This document shows, piece by piece, positions 1 through 5,099 of a DNA stretch of 5,099 nucleotides; position 1 is the first letter of the stretch, and the number at the start of each line of letters is the position of its first letter. The translations under genes were made by a program, and so were the position numbers. A model generated the notes under the pieces. It did no database searches. It was given only the letters and a program-made list of their open reading frames with translations, and was not told where the DNA came from. Source of the stretch: an uncultured Bacteroidales bacterium (GTDB lineage: Bacteria; Bacteroidota; Bacteroidia; Bacteroidales; UBA932); contig CAMKTW010000128.1 of the NCBI GenBank assembly GCA_946415795.1, positions 1-5,099 on the forward strand. Direction: 5' to 3'.

Positions 1-431
1 CCCTCATCGCGACCGATAAAATCGAATTTAAGAGAAAAGTCATCATAAAAGCGGTCGCTTGGAATAGATGACTGATCCCTGGGGTAACGCTCCTCGTCCA
101 TCTTGAAGGCGCTTGCAAGATGCTGCGCACCACGGACCATTGCCACCGGGATATCTCCCACAAAGACCGCCCCCACTATGGGGTTCTTGCGATCACTATG
201 GAGATTCCGGAGCACCGCACGGATGCTGTCGGGAACGCCCCATACATCCTCCACTACAATTACCTTATAGCCGTCGGCCTTAGCAATAGCCGCGGCATAA
301 GCATCGACCTCCGCTTTGGCGGCGGAGTAGCTGGAAGGGTCGATGACTATTGCGAATCCGCTTCCTGCCTGGGCAGATATGTGCAGGAGAGCCAGAATTG
401 ATATAAAAACTATACGATGTAGTGTCTTCAT
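1..431 (-). CDS. Gingipain-like (C25-type) exported protein, second tandem copy, 3' end beyond window
   Basis: The ATG at 431-429 opens a frame that stays open for 143 codons to the window edge, so only the N-terminus is seen. Residues 1-22 (MKTLHRIVFI...AQA) form a Sec signal peptide with a likely signal peptidase I site after AQA. There is no lipobox cysteine, unlike the upstream paralogue. The mature part begins GSGFAIVIDPSS and aligns throughout with that paralogue. By hand, about 37 of 56 positions are identical from GAVFVGDIP (about residues 88-96) to the end, including SAFKMD and PSDRFYDDF. The VGDIP block followed by a [ST]D.YY/FYDDF segment is the pattern of the first half of a gingipain (peptidase C25) catalytic domain. 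The expected catalytic His and Cys lie beyond position 1, so activity cannot be judged. It starts 4 nt after the previous stop with no Shine-Dalgarno sequence, so translational coupling is likely. The family assignment is strong by paralogy; the substrate is unknown. Confidence 0.88.
   Translation of the reverse strand, partial: MKTLHRIVFISILALLHISAQAGSGFAIVIDPSSYSAAKAEVDAYAAAIAKADGYKVIVVEDVWGVPDSIRAVLRNLHSDRKNPIVGAVFVGDIPVAMVRGAQHLASAFKMDEERYPRDQSSIPSDRFYDDFSLKFDFIGRDE
366..431 (-). other. Signal peptide (SPI type) of the second C25-like protein
   Basis: Residues 1-22 show the basic start MKTLHR, a hydrophobic core VFISILALLHI and a small-residue AQA ending. No cysteine occurs in residues 1-30, so this is predicted to be a soluble exported protein rather than a lipoprotein. 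The cleavage position is inferred by eye. Confidence 0.7.
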
Positions 432-435
432 AATA

Positions 436-2241
436 TTAGTAAGTATATGCTAATCTGTGCCATTCTATAGCCTCTTTGATTGCCTCGCTCAGCTCCTGGT
501 TGGCGCAGGTGTCGGCAAAATTGCGGACCTCTGGCAGACGGTGCGGCGGCAGATAGATGCGGAATGACCTTGCGCAGAACATCTGCCATCTCTCACTTAG
601 TTCACCCTTAATCAGTTTGTCGATGTCCTCGTCCCAGCGGCCGCAATATGAGTTTGCAATCTTGCGTACATTCTCAAAGTAAGTGGTGTCAGCGCTTTGA
701 AGGGCTAGGGAATCCAGGGTCGCGAAGATGGCAGAACGCATCTGGTCTGCGGGAAAAAACTGCAGGCTCTCGTTAGTGTTCTGGCGGATACGGGCAGAGG
801 AATTGTTTTCTGCAGTGATACGGGCAACAAGCGGAATCAACTCAGGATCGCCCATCGGAGCGAAGCAGTTTACCGCCTCACGCTGCACCTGCTCTGCGCT
901 GTCATCCAGGGCAGTCCTTACTGCCTCCAGTTTTATGGAGCGGTCGCAGTCGCTGCGGATTATGGCATTGAACGCCTCGTGCCTCTCCAGCGAGACAGGA
1001 GAGTCTTTGAGAATCTCCATCAGTTTGCGGGGGCTCATCTTCCCGTGCCGTATCTTGAGGCAGGTCTTGTCTGCAGAGTTGTCTATCCGCTCTGTGCAGA
1101 ACTTGAATGTGGGGTCACCCACTATATGCATCTCCAGATAGGGGGCGAAGCGGTTGACATCACCGATTGGGTACCCCTGGGCCGTGAGGCCGAGGAATTC
1201 GTCGGGCCACTTGTCCTGAAGTACGTTCACGGAGCCGCCCCAGGCAACGAGCGTAGCACCGTCCTGGAAAATGTACTCGTTGGCAATGCAGTCGGGCATA
1301 TTGAAAGCCCCGTTGTAGCAGGCGTCCATTATCACAATCTTTGCCTCAGGCCGGAAGGCGCCAAAGTCATCAAGAGTAAGGTTATCTTCCTGCTTTACCT
1401 TGAAATACTGGGTGTCATAGTCGCCGTGATGGTGAAGGATGGCTATATCCAGCTCCGGGCGCATCAGTTCGTTCTTGACGCGGGCCTTGAGCGGATCATA
1501 ATCCTTATGGTCCATATAGGTAAAGGCGTCGGGAAGAGACTTCATCCAGGGGAAGTGCTCGCGCAGGGCCATCTGCTCGTCCATATGCGCCAGTTTACTC
1601 TCGGCTATGCTGCCGGAACCGTTAAACACAAAAATATGGTCCAGACGGTCGGGATTCTCGTGCGCGCGGGCGGCCTTCAGCAGGTATGCGCGCAGCTTGT
1701 CGTAGCGGGAAGAGCCCTCGGTATCTGTGGGTCGGATACGCCCGCTGAATATATCAGGATCCAGGGGGATCTCCCTGCCGGATTTCAGCGTATAATAGAA
1801 ATATGGATCCCCGTCGGTGTCTTTGTCTATATACTCGAACTCCAGGTCAAAGTCATCGTAGTAGCGGTCGGACGGCACACTTGACTCTTTGCGGGGACGT
1901 GTCTGGTCCATCTTGAACGCGCTTGTGAAGAACTGCGCATCCCGGACCATAGGAATGGGAATATCGCCGACAAAAACGGCTCCGCATATTTTTCCATTTT
2001 CATAAAGATCTTTCAGCTTTGCCCTGATGTCTTCCGGCCTCTGCCAATCCTCGCAGAGCCGGATAACATTGTAGCCGTCCGCCTCGCGCAGGGCATTCTC
2101 GTATGCAGCCAGTTCTGTGGCGGCCTCCCGCTCACTGTCGGGGTCAATAACTATGGCGACCCCCGCCCGGTGGGAGCAGGAGGCCGATATGAAGAGCAAC
2201 ATAGTGGCAGTTATTCCCGCCACGGTCGATCGGATATTCAT
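436..2241 (-). CDS. Lipoprotein with gingipain-like (peptidase C25, clan CD) catalytic domain and HEAT-like tail
   Basis: This 601-residue protein begins with a lipoprotein signal, hydrophobic MLLFISAS then Cys22. Residues 27-380 have the layout of a C25 (gingipain) domain: strand VAIVID (28-33), GAVFVGDIPIPMV (87-99), PSDRYYDDF (123-131), a DKDTDGD acidic loop (139-145), FSGRI (165-169), and AILHHHGD (267-274) with candidate catalytic His272-Gly273. These are followed by KIVIMDACYNGAF (301-313) with candidate nucleophile Cys308, then GATLVAWGGSVNV (328-340) and HIVGDPTFKF (372-381). The 36-residue His-to-Cys spacing is close to the 33 of RgpB (His211, Cys244). Residues about 400-500 look like HEAT-type helical repeats, and more helix runs to the end. 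I see neither the Ig-like domain nor the type IX C-terminal domain of secreted gingipains. It lies 10 nt after the upstream barrel gene and 4 nt before its paralogue. It is probably an envelope cysteine endopeptidase of unknown specificity; a non-proteolytic role is possible. Confidence 0.88.
   Translation of the reverse strand: MNIRSTVAGITATMLLFISASCSHRAGVAIVIDPDSEREAATELAAYENALREADGYNVIRLCEDWQRPEDIRAKLKDLYENGKICGAVFVGDIPIPMVRDAQFFTSAFKMDQTRPRKESSVPSDRYYDDFDLEFEYIDKDTDGDPYFYYTLKSGREIPLDPDIFSGRIRPTDTEGSSRYDKLRAYLLKAARAHENPDRLDHIFVFNGSGSIAESKLAHMDEQMALREHFPWMKSLPDAFTYMDHKDYDPLKARVKNELMRPELDIAILHHHGDYDTQYFKVKQEDNLTLDDFGAFRPEAKIVIMDACYNGAFNMPDCIANEYIFQDGATLVAWGGSVNVLQDKWPDEFLGLTAQGYPIGDVNRFAPYLEMHIVGDPTFKFCTERIDNSADKTCLKIRHGKMSPRKLMEILKDSPVSLERHEAFNAIIRSDCDRSIKLEAVRTALDDSAEQVQREAVNCFAPMGDPELIPLVARITAENNSSARIRQNTNESLQFFPADQMRSAIFATLDSLALQSADTTYFENVRKIANSYCGRWDEDIDKLIKGELSERWQMFCARSFRIYLPPHRLPEVRNFADTCANQELSEAIKEAIEWHRLAYTY
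1318..1428 (-). other. Candidate catalytic His/Cys dyad region of the C25-like lipoprotein
   Basis: His272 is encoded at 1428-1426 (CAC, followed by Gly) at the end of the hydrophobic strand DIAILHH. Cys308 is encoded at 1320-1318 (TGC) at the end of the hydrophobic strand AKIVIMDA. A hydrophobic strand ending in His-Gly and a second ending in a Cys is the clan CD (caspase, gingipain, legumain) signature. CYNGAF resembles the nucleophile region of gingipains as I remember it. The residues are read directly; the catalytic role is inferred from the family. Confidence 0.75.
2176..2241 (-). other. Lipoprotein signal peptide, lipid-anchored Cys22
   Basis: Residues 1-22 contain the basic start MNIR, a hydrophobic segment ITATMLLFIS, then SAS followed by Cys22. 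SAS-Cys fits a relaxed Bacteroidota lipobox. The residues after the Cys (SHRAG) lack the acidic run associated with surface export in this phylum, so a periplasm-facing position is possible. Confidence 0.68.
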
Positions 2242-2251
2242 TTCGTTTTAT

Positions 2252-3826
2252 TTAAAAAACCAGGAACGCGCCTAAAGAGAAACCATAAAATGATGTCCCT
2301 TCCAATTCCGGGCACTGAGGCGCAGGTCCCATCTGTTTAAGCATATTCCCTTTTATGAAGAGACCCGGCCGGAGGGCCTTGAGTGAAGCAAACACCCAGT
2401 CTGCCCTGACAGATGCAGACAACTTGCCGCTTGTTTGGTAAGCGAAGATTGGAGCCACATACTTTCCGGAGATATCCTGCTTTGCCGGGGCTGTATTGCC
2501 GCTGGCATAAACAGCTTTTCCAAGGGGAAGGGTATATCCTGCGGCAGCAGAAAAATCTAGCAGGCTGTGCCTCATCCGGAAGGTCTTCCACCCGTTTGCA
2601 TTAATGCTGGCCAGCGACCATTTCTGGACGCAGGGGGAGCCGTCAGAATAATGGGTATTATTCTCAGTCTGGAAACCGGCGCCAAGGGCTGCGTGCCAGT
2701 CAGCATCCTTGCCTATACCGTATTCGGCATTTGCAACGATACGCATGGCGTCGTTGTTTTTGTACGGGCCGCTCATTATCTCGTAATAGGTAATATTGCC
2801 GTGCTCGGTATCAACCTTTTTTTTCTGGTCGTACCAGTAGCCTTGGGTCATCTTGACCTGGGCATTCAGGCGGATGCTCTGCCTGAGATCGCCCTTCATG
2901 TCCAACCTTTGCTGGAAGCAGATCCGGGTAAATCTGTAGTCCCCGGCTTTCCACTCATAGGCTGACCCGCCATCCCTGGCATTCTCATTCCCAAAGTAAG
3001 CGCCGACCTCGGTGAAACTCTCTATCCTGTCTTTCGCCACACTGGCGTTCACGCCGGCGGTGAAAGTGGTGCCGGAGTATTCACGGGGGGAGCTGGAACT
3101 CTCGGAAGAACTGAAGGCGAAGAAATCGCCCATACCCTTCATCTTATAATACCGGTATGCTTTCTGGCCATATTCAAGGTAGTTGGTAAACTTTGAGAAG
3201 AACAGCTCTGCTCCGCCAAAAACGCCTACAGCCCATCCTCCTGCCAGACTACGTTCAACAGCGAGAGTAATTGGGATACGGGATATATCGTTCTTGGGAC
3301 GGGGGTCCTTGTTGTCGGAGAGGGTCGCGGTAGTGAGACCCACCTTGCCTGCGGCGACCCAGCCGTCACTGAAATTCCAGGTAAGTGAACCGGCTATATC
3401 AAAGCGCTCCGTGATTGAGTTGTCCGCAAGGGTATCGCAGATTATGTACGGATTGTCGGGATCGTTGCCGATAAGGGAACTCCAGTTGCGGTCAAAATCC
3501 TTTGTGTTCCTGTATCTGAGGCTCCCGGCTGTACGGAAACGGGAAAAGGTGCCGAGTTCCTGGACAGAGAGGTCCAGCTCACTTTTCCCGGCCGGATTGT
3601 CAGGCCTGTGAAAAGCGCCGCTCTCATAATTCCAGGATGCGACGGCCGCATTCCAGGATTCGGTTGGATTGTAAAACAGGGAGGCAGGGGAAGAACTTTC
3701 GCTACGGACGTTCTTTATTCCGTTCTCCCTCTCATAGTGCCAGACTTGCGCAGCAGCCTCCCCTGCCGGAGCAAACAGCAACGGCAGCAGGAGGCTTGCA
3801 CAAATCGTATAAAACTTATTCAGCAT
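2252..3826 (-). CDS. Outer-membrane beta-barrel protein, DUF6850-like
   Basis: The 524-residue protein starts with a Sec signal peptide (MLNKFYTICASLLLPLLFAP...AAA, cleavage near residues 26-27). The rest is alternating hydrophobic and polar segments rich in Tyr, Trp, Phe and Gly, for example GSLRYRNTKDFDRNW (101-115), WAVGVFGGAELFF (198-210) and FIKGNML (490-496). It ends GFSLGAFLVF; a terminal aromatic residue after an amphipathic strand is the usual outer-membrane barrel ending. PYIICDT (126-132) and DNKDPRPKND (171-180) match patterns I recall from proteins named DUF6850 family outer membrane beta-barrel protein; this is memory, not a search. A Ser-rich stretch at 238-246 is probably an external loop. 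The ATG lies inside the end of the DUF4876-like gene (11-nt overlap); it is chosen because the signal peptide begins there and no other start fits. The family has no settled function. Its position suggests an accessory channel or surface partner of the upstream transporter. Confidence 0.85.
   Translation of the reverse strand: MLNKFYTICASLLLPLLFAPAGEAAAQVWHYERENGIKNVRSESSSPASLFYNPTESWNAAVASWNYESGAFHRPDNPAGKSELDLSVQELGTFSRFRTAGSLRYRNTKDFDRNWSSLIGNDPDNPYIICDTLADNSITERFDIAGSLTWNFSDGWVAAGKVGLTTATLSDNKDPRPKNDISRIPITLAVERSLAGGWAVGVFGGAELFFSKFTNYLEYGQKAYRYYKMKGMGDFFAFSSSESSSSPREYSGTTFTAGVNASVAKDRIESFTEVGAYFGNENARDGGSAYEWKAGDYRFTRICFQQRLDMKGDLRQSIRLNAQVKMTQGYWYDQKKKVDTEHGNITYYEIMSGPYKNNDAMRIVANAEYGIGKDADWHAALGAGFQTENNTHYSDGSPCVQKWSLASINANGWKTFRMRHSLLDFSAAAGYTLPLGKAVYASGNTAPAKQDISGKYVAPIFAYQTSGKLSASVRADWVFASLKALRPGLFIKGNMLKQMGPAPQCPELEGTSFYGFSLGAFLVF
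3816..3826 (-). other. 11-nt stop/start overlap between the DUF4876-like and DUF6850-like genes
   Basis: The minus strand reads ATGCTGAATAA. The lipoprotein frame ends GAT GCT GAA TAA, while the barrel starts ATG CTG AAT in another frame. No purine-rich Shine-Dalgarno sequence precedes the ATG (the bases before it read TACTCAAGTAG). Translation of the barrel is therefore probably coupled to termination of the lipoprotein. Confidence 0.8.
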
Positions 3827-5015
3827 CTACTTGAGTAGGAACAGCGCCGGGGACGACTTTCTCAACGACGAGGTCGTCAGAAGACTTGTTGGTGTCCTTA
3901 TAATAAGCACGGCCATTCTCAATCCTGGTCACTTTGCGGCGAACAGCCTGTCCGCTCCATGCTTCAGGGCCAAGGATGCCCTCAGCGTCATCGACGGGGA
4001 GGAATACAGGGTAGTGCTCTTCAGCATCTGCCTCCCAGATATCGATTGCATCGAGAACATACTCGCTGGGGATCATCAGATACTGGTAAGAAGTAGTGGT
4101 ACCGGGAGTGGTCATGAGGTTCTCCTCTTTTGCAGCATACTCTGCGGGAGTCACACCTTCGGGGAGTTTGGCAATCAGACCTGCCCATGCGAAGAAGTTC
4201 TGGCCCCAGTTCAGCTGGCTGGTGAAAGGACAATGTACGAGCTCCATGTTGGGAATACCCTCATAGTCGGTGTCCTTTGCATTGTATGATGCATAGAACT
4301 CCCAGTCTGCCTTGGAGAGGTCTGCGCAATTCTCGAAGCCCTCACCCTGAGCGCTGTGGTCGATAGGAGCGTTGGCGATAACTACGCTTGCGCCGGGCTG
4401 GAGGGGATAATCGGTACCGTTGCCGGGGAATGCATATACAGGGCTCTGGGTTACACCGCCATAGAGGTTTTCATAGCCGTTTGCCTGCCATGCGTTGGGG
4501 CCGGTCTGGCGGCCCATACCGCCGATGAGGATGATCTGGTCGAGATACTGTACCTCGTCAGAGTTGTTTACAAGCTCGATCCAGGTATCGCTGAGCGGCA
4601 GGATGTAATACTGCTTGCCGGGAGTGTACTGAACGGCTTTGATAACGATGGGCGATGCAGAAGCAATGCTCAGCGTAATCTCAATCTCTGTATCGGCATA
4701 GAGAGAAACTTCTGCGGCGCCGACAGCCTTCTTTGCAGAAGAGATGGCTCCGCTTGCAGATACTTTGTAATCACCCTGGGGGAGAGATGCAGAAGCGACG
4801 ATTGCCTGGTCAACGGCAGAAAGTTCAAGGGTGTTGGTAGTGGTGCCCTTTACCGCCTCAACCACGAGGTCTTCCAACTCTTCAACGCCTTCGGGGAAGA
4901 TGATCTTTACGGAAAGGTTGTAATTCTTTGCAGTTTCTTCCTTGTCGCAGGAGACTGCAATCAGGGCTGCGGCAGCTACGGCCACGATTCCCAAAAACTT
5001 AACAATACGTTTCAT
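3816..5015 (-). CDS. DUF4876-like lipoprotein, probable surface partner of the TonB-dependent receptor
   Basis: This 399-residue protein opens with a clear lipoprotein signal (MKRIVKFLGIVAVAAAALIAVS, Cys23). The acidic DKEE follows the cysteine and resembles the surface-export signals of Bacteroidota lipoproteins. Residues about 32-117 look like a small beta-sandwich (NYNLSVKIIFPEG ... LPQGDYKVSASG ... IEITLSI). From about 124 the pattern is DUF4876-like: YYILPLSDTWIELVNNSDEVQYLD (136-159), which resembles a lamin-tail fold, then AFPGNGTDYPLQPGASVVIAN (195-215), AIDH-like APIDH (216-220) and the ending VRRKV (358-362) with NGRAYYKDTNKSSDDL (367-382). I identify the family from memory of these motifs. 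It begins 11 nt after the putative receptor stop, and its 3' end overlaps the barrel gene. No enzymatic residues are evident. A substrate-binding or receptor-capping role is inferred only from position and surface export. Confidence 0.84.
   Translation of the reverse strand: MKRIVKFLGIVAVAAAALIAVSCDKEETAKNYNLSVKIIFPEGVEELEDLVVEAVKGTTTNTLELSAVDQAIVASASLPQGDYKVSASGAISSAKKAVGAAEVSLYADTEIEITLSIASASPIVIKAVQYTPGKQYYILPLSDTWIELVNNSDEVQYLDQIILIGGMGRQTGPNAWQANGYENLYGGVTQSPVYAFPGNGTDYPLQPGASVVIANAPIDHSAQGEGFENCADLSKADWEFYASYNAKDTDYEGIPNMELVHCPFTSQLNWGQNFFAWAGLIAKLPEGVTPAEYAAKEENLMTTPGTTTSYQYLMIPSEYVLDAIDIWEADAEEHYPVFLPVDDAEGILGPEAWSGQAVRRKVTRIENGRAYYKDTNKSSDDLVVEKVVPGAVPTQVDAE
4947..5015 (-). other. 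Lipoprotein signal peptide with acidic export signal (Cys23-DKEE)
   Basis: Residues 1-23 carry the basic start MKRIVK, a long Ala/Val core and AVS-Cys23. DKEE immediately follows, and acidic residues directly after the lipidated cysteine mark surface-exposed lipoproteins in Bacteroidota. The lipobox is seen directly; surface location is inferred. Confidence 0.75.
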
Positions 5016-5026
5016 AATAATTTGAT

Positions 5027-5099
5027 TTATAGGTTGATTTTAAATTCTGCACCAAAATACATATTTGGATAGAGTTGTGTCTTGGAGTTTGTATTCTTA
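5027..5099 (-). CDS. C-terminus of an outer-membrane beta-barrel, probably a TonB-dependent receptor (5' end beyond window)
   Basis: The reading frame entering at 5098 encodes 23 residues ending LYPNMYFGAEFKINL and a TAA stop at 5029-5027. YPNMYFGAEFKINL has the alternating amphipathic pattern of a final barrel strand and resembles the ends of TonB-dependent receptors in Bacteroidota (the general form YP..RTYFLGLK..F). Only about 70 bases are visible, so the plug domain and size are unknown. The receptor call rests on the tail pattern and on the DUF4876-like lipoprotein 11 nt downstream. Another type of outer-membrane barrel is possible. Confidence 0.62.
   Translation of the reverse strand, partial: KNTNSKTQLYPNMYFGAEFKINL

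Noticed and set aside
120..401. 93-codon plus-strand frame at the window start
   Set aside because: It is antisense to the second C25-like gene, whose minus-strand frame aligns residue by residue with its paralogue.
979..1884. 301-codon open frame on the plus strand opposite the C25-like gene
   Set aside because: It is entirely antisense to a gene with clear signal, catalytic motifs and a paralogue. Its translation has no recognisable domain, and long antisense frames are expected by chance here.
2242..2260. A/T run after the barrel gene that might be a terminator
   Set aside because: No GC-rich inverted repeat precedes it, and the next gene starts 10 nt later. The run is the usual AT-rich leader before a Bacteroidota start codon.
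2567..2965. Plus-strand frame with hydrophobic segments, resembling a small membrane protein
   Set aside because: It is antisense to beta-strand codons of the DUF6850-like barrel, and its hydrophobicity is a by-product of the complementary codons.
3074..3115. Ser-rich stretch (barrel residues 238-251) considered as a low-complexity repeat
   Set aside because: It is a short run of Ser codons in a probable external loop, not a tandem DNA repeat or phase-variable tract.
3831..4289. 152-codon plus-strand frame opposite the 3' part of the DUF4876-like gene
   Set aside because: It is antisense to conserved DUF4876-like motifs and has no family features of its own.
5016..5026. Possible promoter in the AT-rich gap before the DUF4876-like gene
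   Set aside because: Only 11 nt separate the genes, and I could not place a Bacteroidota -33 TTTG / -7 TAnnTTTG pair with proper spacing. Read-through from the receptor gene is simpler.
4356..5072. 238-codon plus-strand frame opposite the DUF4876-like gene
   Set aside because: It overlaps the lipoprotein gene, the gap before it and the receptor tail. The protein has no signal or family pattern, while the opposite strand has a well-formed lipoprotein.

Overview
The window comes from a Bacteroidota genome, most likely Bacteroidales. The support is a lipoprotein with a DUF4876 pattern next to an outer-membrane barrel with a DUF6850 pattern, a TonB-receptor-like C-terminus upstream, two gingipain-fold proteins, and AT-rich start regions without Shine-Dalgarno sequences, which is typical of the phylum. 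The genus cannot be fixed from this stretch.

Everything reads on the minus strand, so transcription runs from position 5099 towards 1. In that order the window holds: (1) 5099-5027, the last 23 codons of an outer-membrane barrel, probably a TonB-dependent receptor; (2) 5015-3816, a DUF4876-type lipoprotein; (3) 3826-2252, a DUF6850-type outer-membrane beta-barrel; (4) 2241-436, a lipoprotein with a gingipain (peptidase C25)-like catalytic domain followed by a HEAT-like helical tail; (5) 431-1, the N-terminal 143 codons of a paralogue of gene 4, cut by the window edge. The junctions are 11 nt, an 11-nt overlap, 10 nt and 4 nt, so there is no room for an internal terminator or a conventional promoter. 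This looks like the middle of one operon, with its promoter beyond 5099 and its end before position 1. No stretch over 300 bases lacks a gene. I found no RNA gene, mobile element, CRISPR array or long repeat, apart from the paralogous similarity between genes 4 and 5.

All five products carry an export signal or have the look of outer-membrane proteins. My inference is a cell-envelope uptake system: a TonB-dependent transporter, a surface lipoprotein that may act as its binding partner (as SusD does for SusC, but from an unrelated family), an accessory barrel, and two clan CD cysteine peptidases. The peptidases could cleave a protein, peptide or protein-bound ligand at the cell surface or in the periplasm. 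The transported substrate cannot be read from the sequence. The most notable point is the pair of tandem gingipain-like proteins, predicted to be exported differently (one lipid-anchored, one soluble), directly downstream of the DUF4876/DUF6850 pair.
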